From positions 1 through 6,740 of the forward strand of contig JAEZDW010000415.1 in assembly GCA_023417955.1 (NCBI GenBank): 6,740 bases of DNA. Reading direction: 5' to 3'. The translations under genes and the position numbers were made by a program. This document shows positions 1-5,704 of this stretch, one piece after another. The DNA comes from Bacteroidota bacterium. Its GTDB lineage: Bacteria > Bacteroidota > Bacteroidia > Cytophagales > Cyclobacteriaceae. Every line of letters starts with the position of its first letter. The first letter of the stretch is position 1. The notes below the pieces were generated by a model, which was not told the origin of the DNA, searched no databases, and was given only the letters and a program-made list of their open reading frames with translations.

Positions 1-1136
1 CCATCATACCACGCAGCAAACTGACCGGGAGTGATACTTTTTACTGGACGATCGAAGATAATGTAGAGCCCCTCGTCGCGGCGGTGTAACGTACATGCCT
101 CCAACGGCTGGCGATAACGAATCCGGCCCATATAACGTCGGGACTCACCAATGGCAAGTCGCAGATCCTCACGAATCCAGTGTTCCTGCTCAGGAGCAAT
201 GAACAAACCCTTCCGATACAAACCCGGGTGATCTTCACCCATGCCCATATAGATAACGTTGTCAGTCGTGTTGGTGCCGATGACAAATAAAGGCTTCGCA
301 TAACCTCCTATATTAAGGCCTTTTCGCTGACCGATTGTATAGTAGTGTGCTCCATTATGTTCACCGATGGCTACACCATCATCAGGAGTAAATATGTATG
401 GACTCGTTTGATCAGAAAGATCGTCGCCCTGGTGGTTTTGGAAGACTGTGGACGTTGCGGGAACCTCAATCACTTTTCCTTTCTTTGGCTGCAGCCTTTG
501 TTGAAGGAAGTCAGGTAAATGAACTTTCCCCACGAAGCAGAGTCCCTGCGAATCCTTTTTATTGGCAGTGACCATATCGAGCTTTCGCGCGATCTCGCGA
601 ACCTCAGGCTTTGTCAGCTCGCCTACCGGAAACAACGATCTTGAAAGTTGCTGCTGTGTGAGCTGACACAGGAAGTAGCTTTGATCTTTGTTGCCGTCTT
701 TTCCTGAAAGCAATCGGTAAATCGTTTTTCCATCGGATGTGAGCTCAGCCTTTCGTGCATAATGCCCCGTGGCTACGAAGTCGGCGCCAAGTTTTAATGC
801 AGCATTAAGGAAGATGTCAAACTTGATTTCGCGGTTGCAAAGTACGTCGGGATTTGGTGTTCTTCCTTTTTGATATTCAGCAAACATATAGTCGACGATA
901 CGCGCCTTGTAGGCTTCGCTGAGATCTATTGCCTGAAAGGGAATACCCAAATGCTGCGCAACAATCATGGCGTCGTTGCTGTCATCGAGCCAGGGGCATT
1001 CATCGCTGATCGTCACCGAATCGTCGTGCCAGTTCTTCATGAACATGCCAATAACTTCGTAGCCCTGCTCCTTGAGCAGATAGGCCGCTACGCTTGAATC
1101 GACACCTCCTGAAAGTCCTACGACGACGCGTTTCAT
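1..1136 (-). CDS. mnmA: tRNA-specific 2-thiouridylase MnmA (3' end cut by window edge)
   Basis: This cytoplasmic enzyme activates uridine 34 of tRNA-Lys, -Glu and -Gln with ATP and inserts sulfur to give 2-thiouridine, supporting accurate decoding. The reading frame opens at an ATG (1136-1134) and stays open for 378 codons to the window edge. Family proteins are usually 360-400 residues, so only a short C-terminal piece is missing. The N-terminal ATP-pyrophosphatase P-loop is clear (VVVGLSGGVDSS, residues 4-15). The catalytic cysteine lies in NPDVLCNREIKF (Cys100) and the second, persulfide-forming cysteine in DSQGLCFVG (Cys200), matching the spacing of E. coli Cys102 and Cys199. HYYTIGQRKGL and the terminal TPGQFAAWYDG belong to the central and C-terminal beta-domains. 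The frame is intact with no missing catalytic residue. It lies 74 nt downstream of a TlpA-like gene on the same strand. Identification is certain; only the 3' end is unseen. Confidence 0.97.
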   Translation of the reverse strand, partial: MKRVVVGLSGGVDSSVAAYLLKEQGYEVIGMFMKNWHDDSVTISDECPWLDDSNDAMIVAQHLGIPFQAIDLSEAYKARIVDYMFAEYQKGRTPNPDVLCNREIKFDIFLNAALKLGADFVATGHYARKAELTSDGKTIYRLLSGKDGNKDQSYFLCQLTQQQLSRSLFPVGELTKPEVREIARKLDMVTANKKDSQGLCFVGKVHLPDFLQQRLQPKKGKVIEVPATSTVFQNHQGDDLSDQTSPYIFTPDDGVAIGEHNGAHYYTIGQRKGLNIGGYAKPLFVIGTNTTDNVIYMGMGEDHPGLYRKGLFIAPEQEHWIREDLRLAIGESRRYMGRIRYRQPLEACTLHRRDEGLYIIFDRPVKSITPGQFAAWYD

Positions 1137-1210
1137 ATTCTTGATTTTGCCGATGTTTCCGGCTTGTTCTCTTAACCGATTTTTGGGCCCAAATAGTTTC
1201 GGATTACGTC

Positions 1211-2452
1211 CTAGTTTAGGGGCTGTTCCAGCAATTCATCCATCGTGGCGTTGAAATCACGGATGAACTCTTCATAATAAACGCCTGTTCCCGGCCCGCT
1301 GAACCCTGTGTGGATTTTCTTTACCGCACCATCGCGCCCAATGAAAATTGTCGTCGGAAATGATACGATGCGATTCAACATCGGCAGGCTCTCCGATGCT
1401 TTGAGCTTGTCATTAGTTCCGGCGATTACGAAATCGTACGGAACATTCAATTTGGTTATCATTCGTTTTACGCGCTCACTTGCATATTTGAAGTCATCCC
1501 GTCGTTCATAAGCAAGTCCGATGATCTCCACACCGCGGTGACGATTTTCGTTATACCACGATGTGAGAAATCTTGTTTCGTCCATGCAGTTCGGGCACCA
1601 GGTTCCGAATACCTGAAGGAGCAATACCTTGTTCTTGTACTTCGAGTCCTCCGGCGAAACAGGCTTCCCGTCTGGATCCGGAAAACTAAACGTGATCCGA
1701 TCGTAACCTGGTTTGAGGAATGTCATCGATTCAGCGTCCGGAAGGGCTGCTGCGTCGTCCTTTATACCTGTCCACGATTTTCTGGATTGCTTCCCTGAAT
1801 AGAAAACACCTTCAAGCTTGTCATTCGAAGAAAATGCGGCCTTAAAAAGATAAGCGTGATTACCATCAAAAGCGCTGAGGTGCATGGTGTCGTTGATAAC
1901 ATTTCCCTGCAGATAGCGATAGTCACCGGTTGCCGTAAGAAATGTTCCCGTTACGCTGTCGTCCTTTTGCAGAAAGACGCCTATTGCATGGGTTGTATCC
2001 TGCGGGTTATAGAATTCAACCCGGTATTTACCGGAAAAGTCACGTACCCGCGAATCGGCCTTTGCTCCCTTAAATCGGAAATCCTGACCATGCACAGCGA
2101 CGAAAGGGACTGTGTTTGCAGCATCATAATGCTTTACGAAGACCCCTACCAGACTGTCGCCGCGTCGGACCGTGCGGATTGTTGCATCAAATATGTGCAG
2201 GGGAATGTTCACAGAATCACGTTCGATAAATACCTCGTCAAGTAGCAGGCGTTCACGGGCATTCATGACAATGATGTCATAACCTCCCGCAGAGTCTTCC
2301 GTAACCACGAAATTAAAAGGCAGGGTTGCCTCGTCGTATTTCAATGTTGCCCGCCATATGCCTGTGTTGAGTGCATTGTCGCCGGACTTTGGAGTGGAGG
2401 AACATCCTGACATAAACAGTGTCAATACCCCCAGACAGTACAATCGGAACAT
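1211..2452 (-). CDS. TlpA family lipoprotein with C-terminal thioredoxin-fold (disulfide reductase-like) domain
   Basis: Predicted lipid-anchored thiol-disulfide oxidoreductase of the cell envelope, 413 residues from the chosen start. The N-terminus is a short lipoprotein signal peptide (MFRLYCLGVLTLFMSGC) with lipobox MSGC and lipidated Cys17. Residues about 30-250 form a beta-rich region with two loosely similar stretches of short strands and no motif I can name. The C-terminal 150 residues are a TlpA/ResA-like thioredoxin domain: FGTWCPNC carries the redox pair Cys286 and Cys289, and SFPTTIF holds the cis-proline (Pro366). An upstream in-frame GTG at 2482 would add ten residues. I prefer ATG 2452 because a purine-rich AAGAAGATTG precedes it, and the GTG abuts a CATTTTTG that may be a poor -7 promoter element. 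The partner protein is unknown; such proteins commonly serve cytochrome c maturation, oxidative repair or extracytoplasmic thiol reduction. The fold and location are well supported, the substrate is not. Confidence 0.9.
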   Translation of the reverse strand: MFRLYCLGVLTLFMSGCSSTPKSGDNALNTGIWRATLKYDEATLPFNFVVTEDSAGGYDIIVMNARERLLLDEVFIERDSVNIPLHIFDATIRTVRRGDSLVGVFVKHYDAANTVPFVAVHGQDFRFKGAKADSRVRDFSGKYRVEFYNPQDTTHAIGVFLQKDDSVTGTFLTATGDYRYLQGNVINDTMHLSAFDGNHAYLFKAAFSSNDKLEGVFYSGKQSRKSWTGIKDDAAALPDAESMTFLKPGYDRITFSFPDPDGKPVSPEDSKYKNKVLLLQVFGTWCPNCMDETRFLTSWYNENRHRGVEIIGLAYERRDDFKYASERVKRMITKLNVPYDFVIAGTNDKLKASESLPMLNRIVSFPTTIFIGRDGAVKKIHTGFSGPGTGVYYEEFIRDFNATMDELLEQPLN

Positions 2453-2531
2453 CAATCTTCTTTTGTCTTGGTCTGAAAACACAAAAATGCAAGAAATGAT
2501 TTAGAATTACGGCTGATTTAAGAAAAACGGG

Positions 2532-3641
2532 ATGCTTAGCGACCTGAAAGTAATTGAACTGGCGTCGGTTTTGGCCGGCCCCGGTGTCGGCCAGTTCCTT
2601 GCGGAACTTGGTGCTGATGTCGTCAAGGTAGAAAACCCACGAACCGGCGGTGATGTGACCCGTAGTTGGAGATTACCCGGCGAGGCTGGCGACGATCGGT
2701 CCGCGTATTTCTGCTCCGTAAACTGGGGAAAGCGCTCGGTAACTCTCGACCTCACGAAAATCGAAGACCGGCAAATATGCCATAAGTTGGTGAGCACCGC
2801 TGATGTCGTGATCGCAAGCTTTAAACCTGGTGATGCTGAGAAACTTGGGATGGACTACAAGACCTTGTCCGGACTGCGCGCCGACTTAATATATGGGCAG
2901 ATTACCGGTTACGGGTCAGATAACAAGCGTACAGGATATGATGCTGTAATACAGGCTGAGGCTGGATTCATGTTCATGAATGGAGAGCCGGGGGGCGCAT
3001 CACTCAAGATGCCTGTTGCCCTCATTGATGTCCTCGCCGGACATCACCTCAAAGAAGCGATCCTGCTTGCCATTATTGAACGGATCAAAACCGGCAAGGG
3101 AAAGTTTATAGACATTCCACTCATTCACGCGGGCGTTGTGTCTCTTGTAAATCAGGCAACGAACTGGTTAATGGCAGGCCATCTTCCCAAAAAGGAGGGG
3201 TCGGCACACCCAAACATTGCGCCTTACGGAGATGTGTTTACGACTTTGGATGGCTACGAACTAATGCTGGCAGTTGGAACTGATCGCCAGTTCAGCGACT
3301 TGTGCGCATTGTTGAACCTCCACAATCTTCCCCGCGATGAACGTTACGCCAATAATGCTGCGCGGGTCGTAAACAGGGAATCATTACGGTTCATCCTAAA
3401 AGCTGCAATAGCCGAGCGAAAAGCGGATGCAGTCGTGTCAGCCCTCCACCAGCATCACATCCCTGCAGGCCTGATCCGGAATGTTGCCGATGTGCTTCAG
3501 GATGAACAGGTTCGCGACTTAATCCTGCAACATGGATCAGCTTTCGGGCTCAAATCTTATCTCGGAGTTACAGACAAATCTAAACTACTCCCGCCGCCTC
3601 ACCTGGGCGAGCATACCGAATCAGTCCTTTCCGGATTGTAG
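2532..3641 (+). CDS. CaiB/BaiF family (class III) CoA-transferase
   Basis: Predicted cytoplasmic enzyme that moves coenzyme A between carboxylic acids through an aspartyl-CoA thioester, 369 residues. The N-terminus is typical of the family: LSDLKVIELASVLAGPGVGQ, then LGADVVKVENP with the CoA-binding region, and GDVTRSW. Further family signatures are ASFKPGDAEKLGMDY (about 95-109), GYGSDNKRTGYDAVIQAEAG (126-145) and PVALIDVLAG, where Asp166 is in the place of the catalytic aspartate (Asp169 in formyl-CoA transferase). HPNIAPYGDVFTT and the C-terminal HHIPAGLIRNVADVLQDEQV also fit. The protein is a little shorter than the common 380-430 residues but appears complete. The ATG at 2532 is preceded by AAGAAAAACGGG, a purine-rich leader. 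It diverges from the TlpA-like gene, and the start codons are only 79 nt apart. No metabolic neighbour reveals the acyl substrate, so a name such as frc or caiB would not be justified. Confidence 0.94.
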   Translation: MLSDLKVIELASVLAGPGVGQFLAELGADVVKVENPRTGGDVTRSWRLPGEAGDDRSAYFCSVNWGKRSVTLDLTKIEDRQICHKLVSTADVVIASFKPGDAEKLGMDYKTLSGLRADLIYGQITGYGSDNKRTGYDAVIQAEAGFMFMNGEPGGASLKMPVALIDVLAGHHLKEAILLAIIERIKTGKGKFIDIPLIHAGVVSLVNQATNWLMAGHLPKKEGSAHPNIAPYGDVFTTLDGYELMLAVGTDRQFSDLCALLNLHNLPRDERYANNAARVVNRESLRFILKAAIAERKADAVVSALHQHHIPAGLIRNVADVLQDEQVRDLILQHGSAFGLKSYLGVTDKSKLLPPPHLGEHTESVLSGL

Positions 3642-3650
3642 ACTTTTTTG

Positions 3651-3668
3651 TTCCACTTTCTTCCACCG
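3651..3668 (-). promoter_or_regulatory. Inverted pair of MraZ-box-like repeats
   Basis: Read on the minus strand, this stretch is GTGG-N3-AAAGTGG followed by AA. That is the same spacing and nearly the same bases as the last two boxes of the mraZ operator (3817-3832); 14 of 16 positions agree, and AAAGTGGAA is perfect. The two copies face each other across about 160 bp. It begins 10 nt after the CoA-transferase stop codon. A role as an auxiliary MraZ site is inference; no promoter element was found beside it. Confidence 0.45.
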
Positions 3669-3783
3669 AGCCTTTTGGCGGCCATTTTGGGGCGCGAAAT
3701 GACTAGTTTATGCATAGCGCTTCCGTTGTCAGTGAGCAGGTGTTTCGGTTCGTCGAAGCCCAAAAACGGCTGTTTTGAAGATT

Positions 3784-3830
3784 TTTTTGGTGTTCTGGGT
3801 AAAAAAGTGGTTTAAAGTGGTGGAAAGTGG
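3784..3830 (+). promoter_or_regulatory. Predicted MraZ operator: AAAGTGG direct repeats at 10-bp period
   Basis: Three perfect AAAGTGG boxes lie at 3804-3810, 3814-3820 and 3824-3830, an exact 10-bp (one helical turn) period. Two weaker members continue the array upstream: TTTTTGG at 3784-3790, in register, and CTGGG at 3795-3799, shifted by one base. MraZ is known to bind short tandem repeats with a TGGG or AAAGTG core and 10-bp spacing just upstream of its own operon. The array ends 12 bp before the -7 element, so bound MraZ would cover the -33 region. This suggests autoregulation of the whole dcw transcript, most simply repression. Confidence 0.85.
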
Positions 3831-3842
3831 AATGAAATTCTA

Positions 3843-3850
3843 TATGTTTG
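3843..3850 (+). promoter_or_regulatory. Bacteroidota-type -7 promoter element for the mraZ/dcw operon
   Basis: TATGTTTG matches the Bacteroidota consensus TAnnTTTG at every defined base. No TTG is seen at the usual -33 distance (about 3820-3824); that place is filled by the MraZ boxes. Transcription would start near 3855-3858, giving a leader of roughly 25 nt before the mraZ ATG. The AGGAGA at 3854-3859 lies at the transcript start and is too far from the ATG to act as a ribosome binding site. Confidence 0.65.
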
Positions 3851-3880
3851 TTTAGGAGAAAAAGACAACCACTACGTCTA

Positions 3881-4321
3881 ATGACTTTCTTCACCAGCGA
3901 ATTCGAAAGCAAGCTTGACGCAAAGGGCAGACTAGTGCTGCCTTCGCGGATCAAGGCTCAGTTGCCGGAAGGCAGCAATGAGCTTGTGATTCGTCGTGGC
4001 TTTGAGCAATGCCTCGTCATTTACCCCATGGTGGAGTTCAAGAAAGTATTCTCGAAGATTTCGTCACTGAATGAGTTCAACGAAGAGTTCCGTAAGCTCC
4101 AGCGGAATTTCTTTTCAGGAACAGCAACAGTTGAATTGGATAACATGGGACGTTTTGTTATTCCAAAAAACATGCTGGCATATGCACAACTGGATAAGGA
4201 CGTTATCCTGGTGGGCACGGGGAACAAAGTTGAGGTATGGAATCCCGCCGTTTACGAGAAACATATCATCCAGGACCCTGGTGAGTTGTCGAAACTAGCA
4301 GAAAAGTATTTGCAGGAATAG
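3881..4321 (+). CDS. mraZ: Transcriptional regulator MraZ
   Basis: First gene of the dcw cluster: a small DNA-binding protein that forms ring-shaped oligomers and controls its own operon. The product is 146 residues, close to the 152 of E. coli. It has the two tandem MraZ/AbrB-like (SpoVT-AbrB fold) half-domains, each with its DXXXR signature: KLDAKGRLVLPSRI (Asp13, Arg17) and ELDNMGRFVIPKNM (Asp87, Arg91). I start at ATG 3881 because the family N-terminus is M-(x)-FF-xSEFESKLDAKGR. The longer frame from TTG 3848 would begin inside the -7 promoter element. Directly upstream lies a repeat array that fits the known MraZ binding mode. Downstream, the stop codon is followed after 2 nt by the left heptamer array of the inserted IVP element, so the usual close mraZ-rsmH junction is broken. 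Confidence 0.97.
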   Translation: MTFFTSEFESKLDAKGRLVLPSRIKAQLPEGSNELVIRRGFEQCLVIYPMVEFKKVFSKISSLNEFNEEFRKLQRNFFSGTATVELDNMGRFVIPKNMLAYAQLDKDVILVGTGNKVEVWNPAVYEKHIIQDPGELSKLAEKYLQE

Positions 4322-4323
4322 GC

Positions 4324-4358
4324 TGAGAGCTACTGGCTACTAGCCTCTGGCAGCTGGC
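4324..4358 (+). repeat. Left array of five 7-bp units (NNCTGGC type)
   Basis: Five consecutive heptamers fill this stretch exactly: TGAGAGC, TACTGGC, TACTAGC, CTCTGGC and AGCTGGC in order. Three keep the CTGGC core and two have drifted. The array is the inverted counterpart of the right array at 4772-4799. Over 4341-4358 it matches the complement of 4786-4803 at 16 of 18 bases, including an unbroken TAGCCTCTGGC. It starts 2 nt after the mraZ stop. Confidence 0.8.
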
Positions 4359-4407
4359 CGGGTCTTGCAATAAACCTACGATGTGGTAGAAAAAGCAAAT
4401 TTCTGTT

Positions 4408-4767
4408 ATGAGAGATTTCAAGAAGCTGGTGATCTGGCAGAATGGAATGGACCTGGTTGAAAAGGTTTATAAGGTTGTCGCATTGTTACCTGTCGACGAA
4501 CGTTATGGCCTGAAGGCGCAGGCATCCCGGGCTGCTGTATCGATAGTCCTGAATATCGCGGAAGGGAGCGCGAAGAGTAGTAAGAAAGAATATCGGATGT
4601 ATCTGAGTAACTCATTGGGATCTGCATTTGAACTTGAAACGGTGTTATTGATTGTTCAAAGGCTTGCTCTCGTGGATACACAGGTCGTTGATCCGTTGCT
4701 GGAGGACATCCTTAAGGAGCAAAAAATGATTAACAGTTACATAAACAAGTTAAGCTCGGATGGATGA
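4408..4767 (+). CDS. Four-helix-bundle protein of the 23S rRNA intervening-sequence (IVP/S23) family
   Basis: Small all-helical protein of 119 residues, the normal family length. Diagnostic features are the opening MRDFKKLVIWQNGMDLVEKVYKV, the YGLKAQASRAAVSIVLNIAEGSAK core (residues 33-56, with the near-invariant SRAAVSI..NIAEG), KEYRMYLSNSLGSAFELET (60-78) and a last helix ending KMINSYINKL. The fold is an up-and-down four-helix bundle that in homologues forms a pentameric barrel with a basic surface. The family includes proteins encoded in rRNA intervening sequences and the Avd accessory protein of diversity-generating retroelements. No reverse transcriptase or variable repeat is present here, so a retroelement role is not supported. 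Its biochemical function is unknown; nucleic-acid binding is likely. The gene lies inside the dcw operon between inverted repeat arrays. Its stop overlaps the rsmH start by 8 nt (ATGGATGA), so translation of the two may be coupled. I found no convincing promoter of its own. Confidence 0.93.
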   Translation: MRDFKKLVIWQNGMDLVEKVYKVVALLPVDERYGLKAQASRAAVSIVLNIAEGSAKSSKKEYRMYLSNSLGSAFELETVLLIVQRLALVDTQVVDPLLEDILKEQKMINSYINKLSSDG

Positions 4768-5698
4768 ATCAGCCAGTGGCCAGAAGCCAGAGGCCAGAGG
4801 CTACCACAGTCCCGTTCTTCTTCACCAGTGTCTGGCAGGACTCAACATCAATCCCTCGGGAATCTATGTTGACGCTACATTCGGGGGGGGTGGGCATGCG
4901 AAGGCGATTCTTGAAGTGTTGAAAGATGGTAAGCTTGTCGCGTTTGATCAGGATGCTGATGCAAAACGCGAAGCTGAAAAAATAGAAAGTAGTTCTTTGA
5001 TTTTTTGCGAAGCCAACTTCAGATATCTGAAGCGGTATTTGAAGCTGAACGGAATCAGTAAAGTAGATGGTATTCTTGCCGATCTCGGCGTGAGTTCCCA
5101 CCAGATCGATTCGCCGGAGCGCGGATTCTCAACACGTTTTGATGGTCCACTCGACATGCGTATGGATACTGATGCATCATTGACCGCTGCAGACATACTC
5201 AATAACTCCAGCGAAGAAGAGCTGCACAAAATTCTGGGTATGTACGGCGAACTGAAAAATGCGCGGACTGCTGCGAGAATGATCGTCGCGCAACGTGTAT
5301 CCAAACCGTTTAAAAGAACCAGTGACCTCAAACAGGCACTGGGCGGCATCGCACCAAAAGGAAAGGAGAATAAATATTTCGCCCAGGTGTTTCAGGCACT
5401 GCGGATCGAGGTTAACCACGAGATGCAGGCGCTCGAAGATTTTTTGCACCAATGTGGCGAAGTCATCGGGACGGGTGGTCGGCTGGTAATCATGTCGTAC
5501 CACTCCCTCGAAGACCGAATGGTTAAGAATTATATAAATAAAGGAAAAGTGTTTGGCGACGTGGAGAAGGACTTTTATGGGAATGAGATCAAACCATTTC
5601 AGGCGCTTACGCGGAAACCTGTGGAGGCGTCCGAAGAAGAGATCCGGCAGAATAACCGGGCACGAAGTGCAAAATTGCGTATAGGTGTAAAGTTGTAA
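4760..5698 (+). CDS. rsmH: 16S rRNA (cytosine(1402)-N(4))-methyltransferase RsmH
   Basis: Cytoplasmic SAM-dependent enzyme (older name MraW) that methylates N4 of C1402 in the ribosomal P site of 16S rRNA; 312 residues, normal length. Motifs in order: YHSPVLLHQCLAGL (15-28), the SAM-binding DATFGGGGHA (38-47), acidic AFDQDADA (61-68), DGILADLGVSSHQID (103-117), RGFSTRFDGPLDMRMD (121-136), FQALRIEVNHEM (211-222), SYHSLEDR (246-253) and the closing NNRARSAKLRIG. The start is forced: there is a stop in frame just upstream at 4751-4753, and no other ATG, GTG or TTG occurs before the conserved YHSPVLL. Residues 1-14 are therefore unusual: they are encoded by the end of the IVP gene and by the 7-bp repeat array (giving SGQKPEARG) instead of ancestral rsmH sequence. 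Six nt separate its stop from the FtsL-like gene. Confidence 0.97.
   Translation: MDESASGQKPEARGYHSPVLLHQCLAGLNINPSGIYVDATFGGGGHAKAILEVLKDGKLVAFDQDADAKREAEKIESSSLIFCEANFRYLKRYLKLNGISKVDGILADLGVSSHQIDSPERGFSTRFDGPLDMRMDTDASLTAADILNNSSEEELHKILGMYGELKNARTAARMIVAQRVSKPFKRTSDLKQALGGIAPKGKENKYFAQVFQALRIEVNHEMQALEDFLHQCGEVIGTGGRLVIMSYHSLEDRMVKNYINKGKVFGDVEKDFYGNEIKPFQALTRKPVEASEEEIRQNNRARSAKLRIGVKL
4772..4799 (+). repeat. Right array of four 7-bp units (GCCAGNN), inside the rsmH coding region
   Basis: Four exact tandem heptamers GCCAGNN, with last two bases TG, AA, AG and AG, then GCTA which extends the match to the left array. Because seven is not a multiple of three, the units are read in successive frames as part of RsmH residues 5-14. 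The array is inverted relative to 4324-4358 and could pair with it in the transcript. Confidence 0.85.
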
Positions 5699-5704
5699 TG
5701 TGAC

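Larger units (their letters stand above)
4324..4803 (+). mobile_element. Putative inserted element: IVP/S23 gene between inverted heptamer arrays
   Basis: About 480 bp separate the end of mraZ from the conserved part of rsmH, genes that are normally adjacent. The stretch is bounded on both sides by arrays of 7-bp units in inverted orientation, and its only gene is an IVP-type four-helix-bundle protein. This layout resembles the 23S rRNA intervening sequences of Leptospira and others, where complementary ends flank an S23 reading frame, but here it sits in a protein-coding operon. There is no transposase and I see no clear target-site duplication, so mobility is inference: it could be non-autonomous, or spread by another route. 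Confidence 0.5.

Noticed and set aside
1182..1193. Perfect 12-bp palindrome TTTGGGCCCAAA between the TlpA-like gene and mnmA
   Set aside because: No loop or T-tract follows, so it is not a terminator. One or two such palindromes are expected by chance in a window this size. An operator is possible but unsupported.
1308..2245. Several plus-strand open frames opposite the TlpA-like gene
   Set aside because: They are antisense to a complete, motif-bearing lipoprotein gene and encode no recognisable domain.
2482..2489. CATTTTTG on the minus strand as a -7 promoter for the TlpA-like gene
   Set aside because: One mismatch to TAnnTTTG and no recognisable -33 element. Noted only as weak support for the ATG 2452 start.
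3666..3681. Small hairpin (GCC-TTTT-GGC with flanking CC/GG) after the CoA-transferase gene as a terminator
   Set aside because: The stem is short with a bulge and no T-run follows, so termination is not convincing.
3764..3790. AAAAC-GGCT-GTTTT hairpin followed by a T-run
   Set aside because: Only a five-pair, A/T-rich stem. It lies more than 120 nt after the CoA-transferase stop, and the T-run overlaps the degenerate MraZ box. Too weak to call.
3703..3954. Minus-strand open frame of 83 codons across the mraZ promoter
   Set aside because: It covers the operator, promoter and mraZ start, has no recognisable motif, and its composition reflects the repeat-rich region. Treated as a chance frame.
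4376..4390. CTAC-GATGTG-GTAG hairpin before the IVP start
   Set aside because: A four-pair stem is expected by chance and matches no known regulatory RNA.
4408..4767. IVP gene as the Avd component of a diversity-generating retroelement
   Set aside because: No reverse transcriptase, template repeat or variable repeat is present; both neighbours are ordinary dcw genes.
4418..5503. Minus-strand open frames opposite the IVP gene and rsmH
   Set aside because: They lie fully within well-supported coding regions and show no family features.
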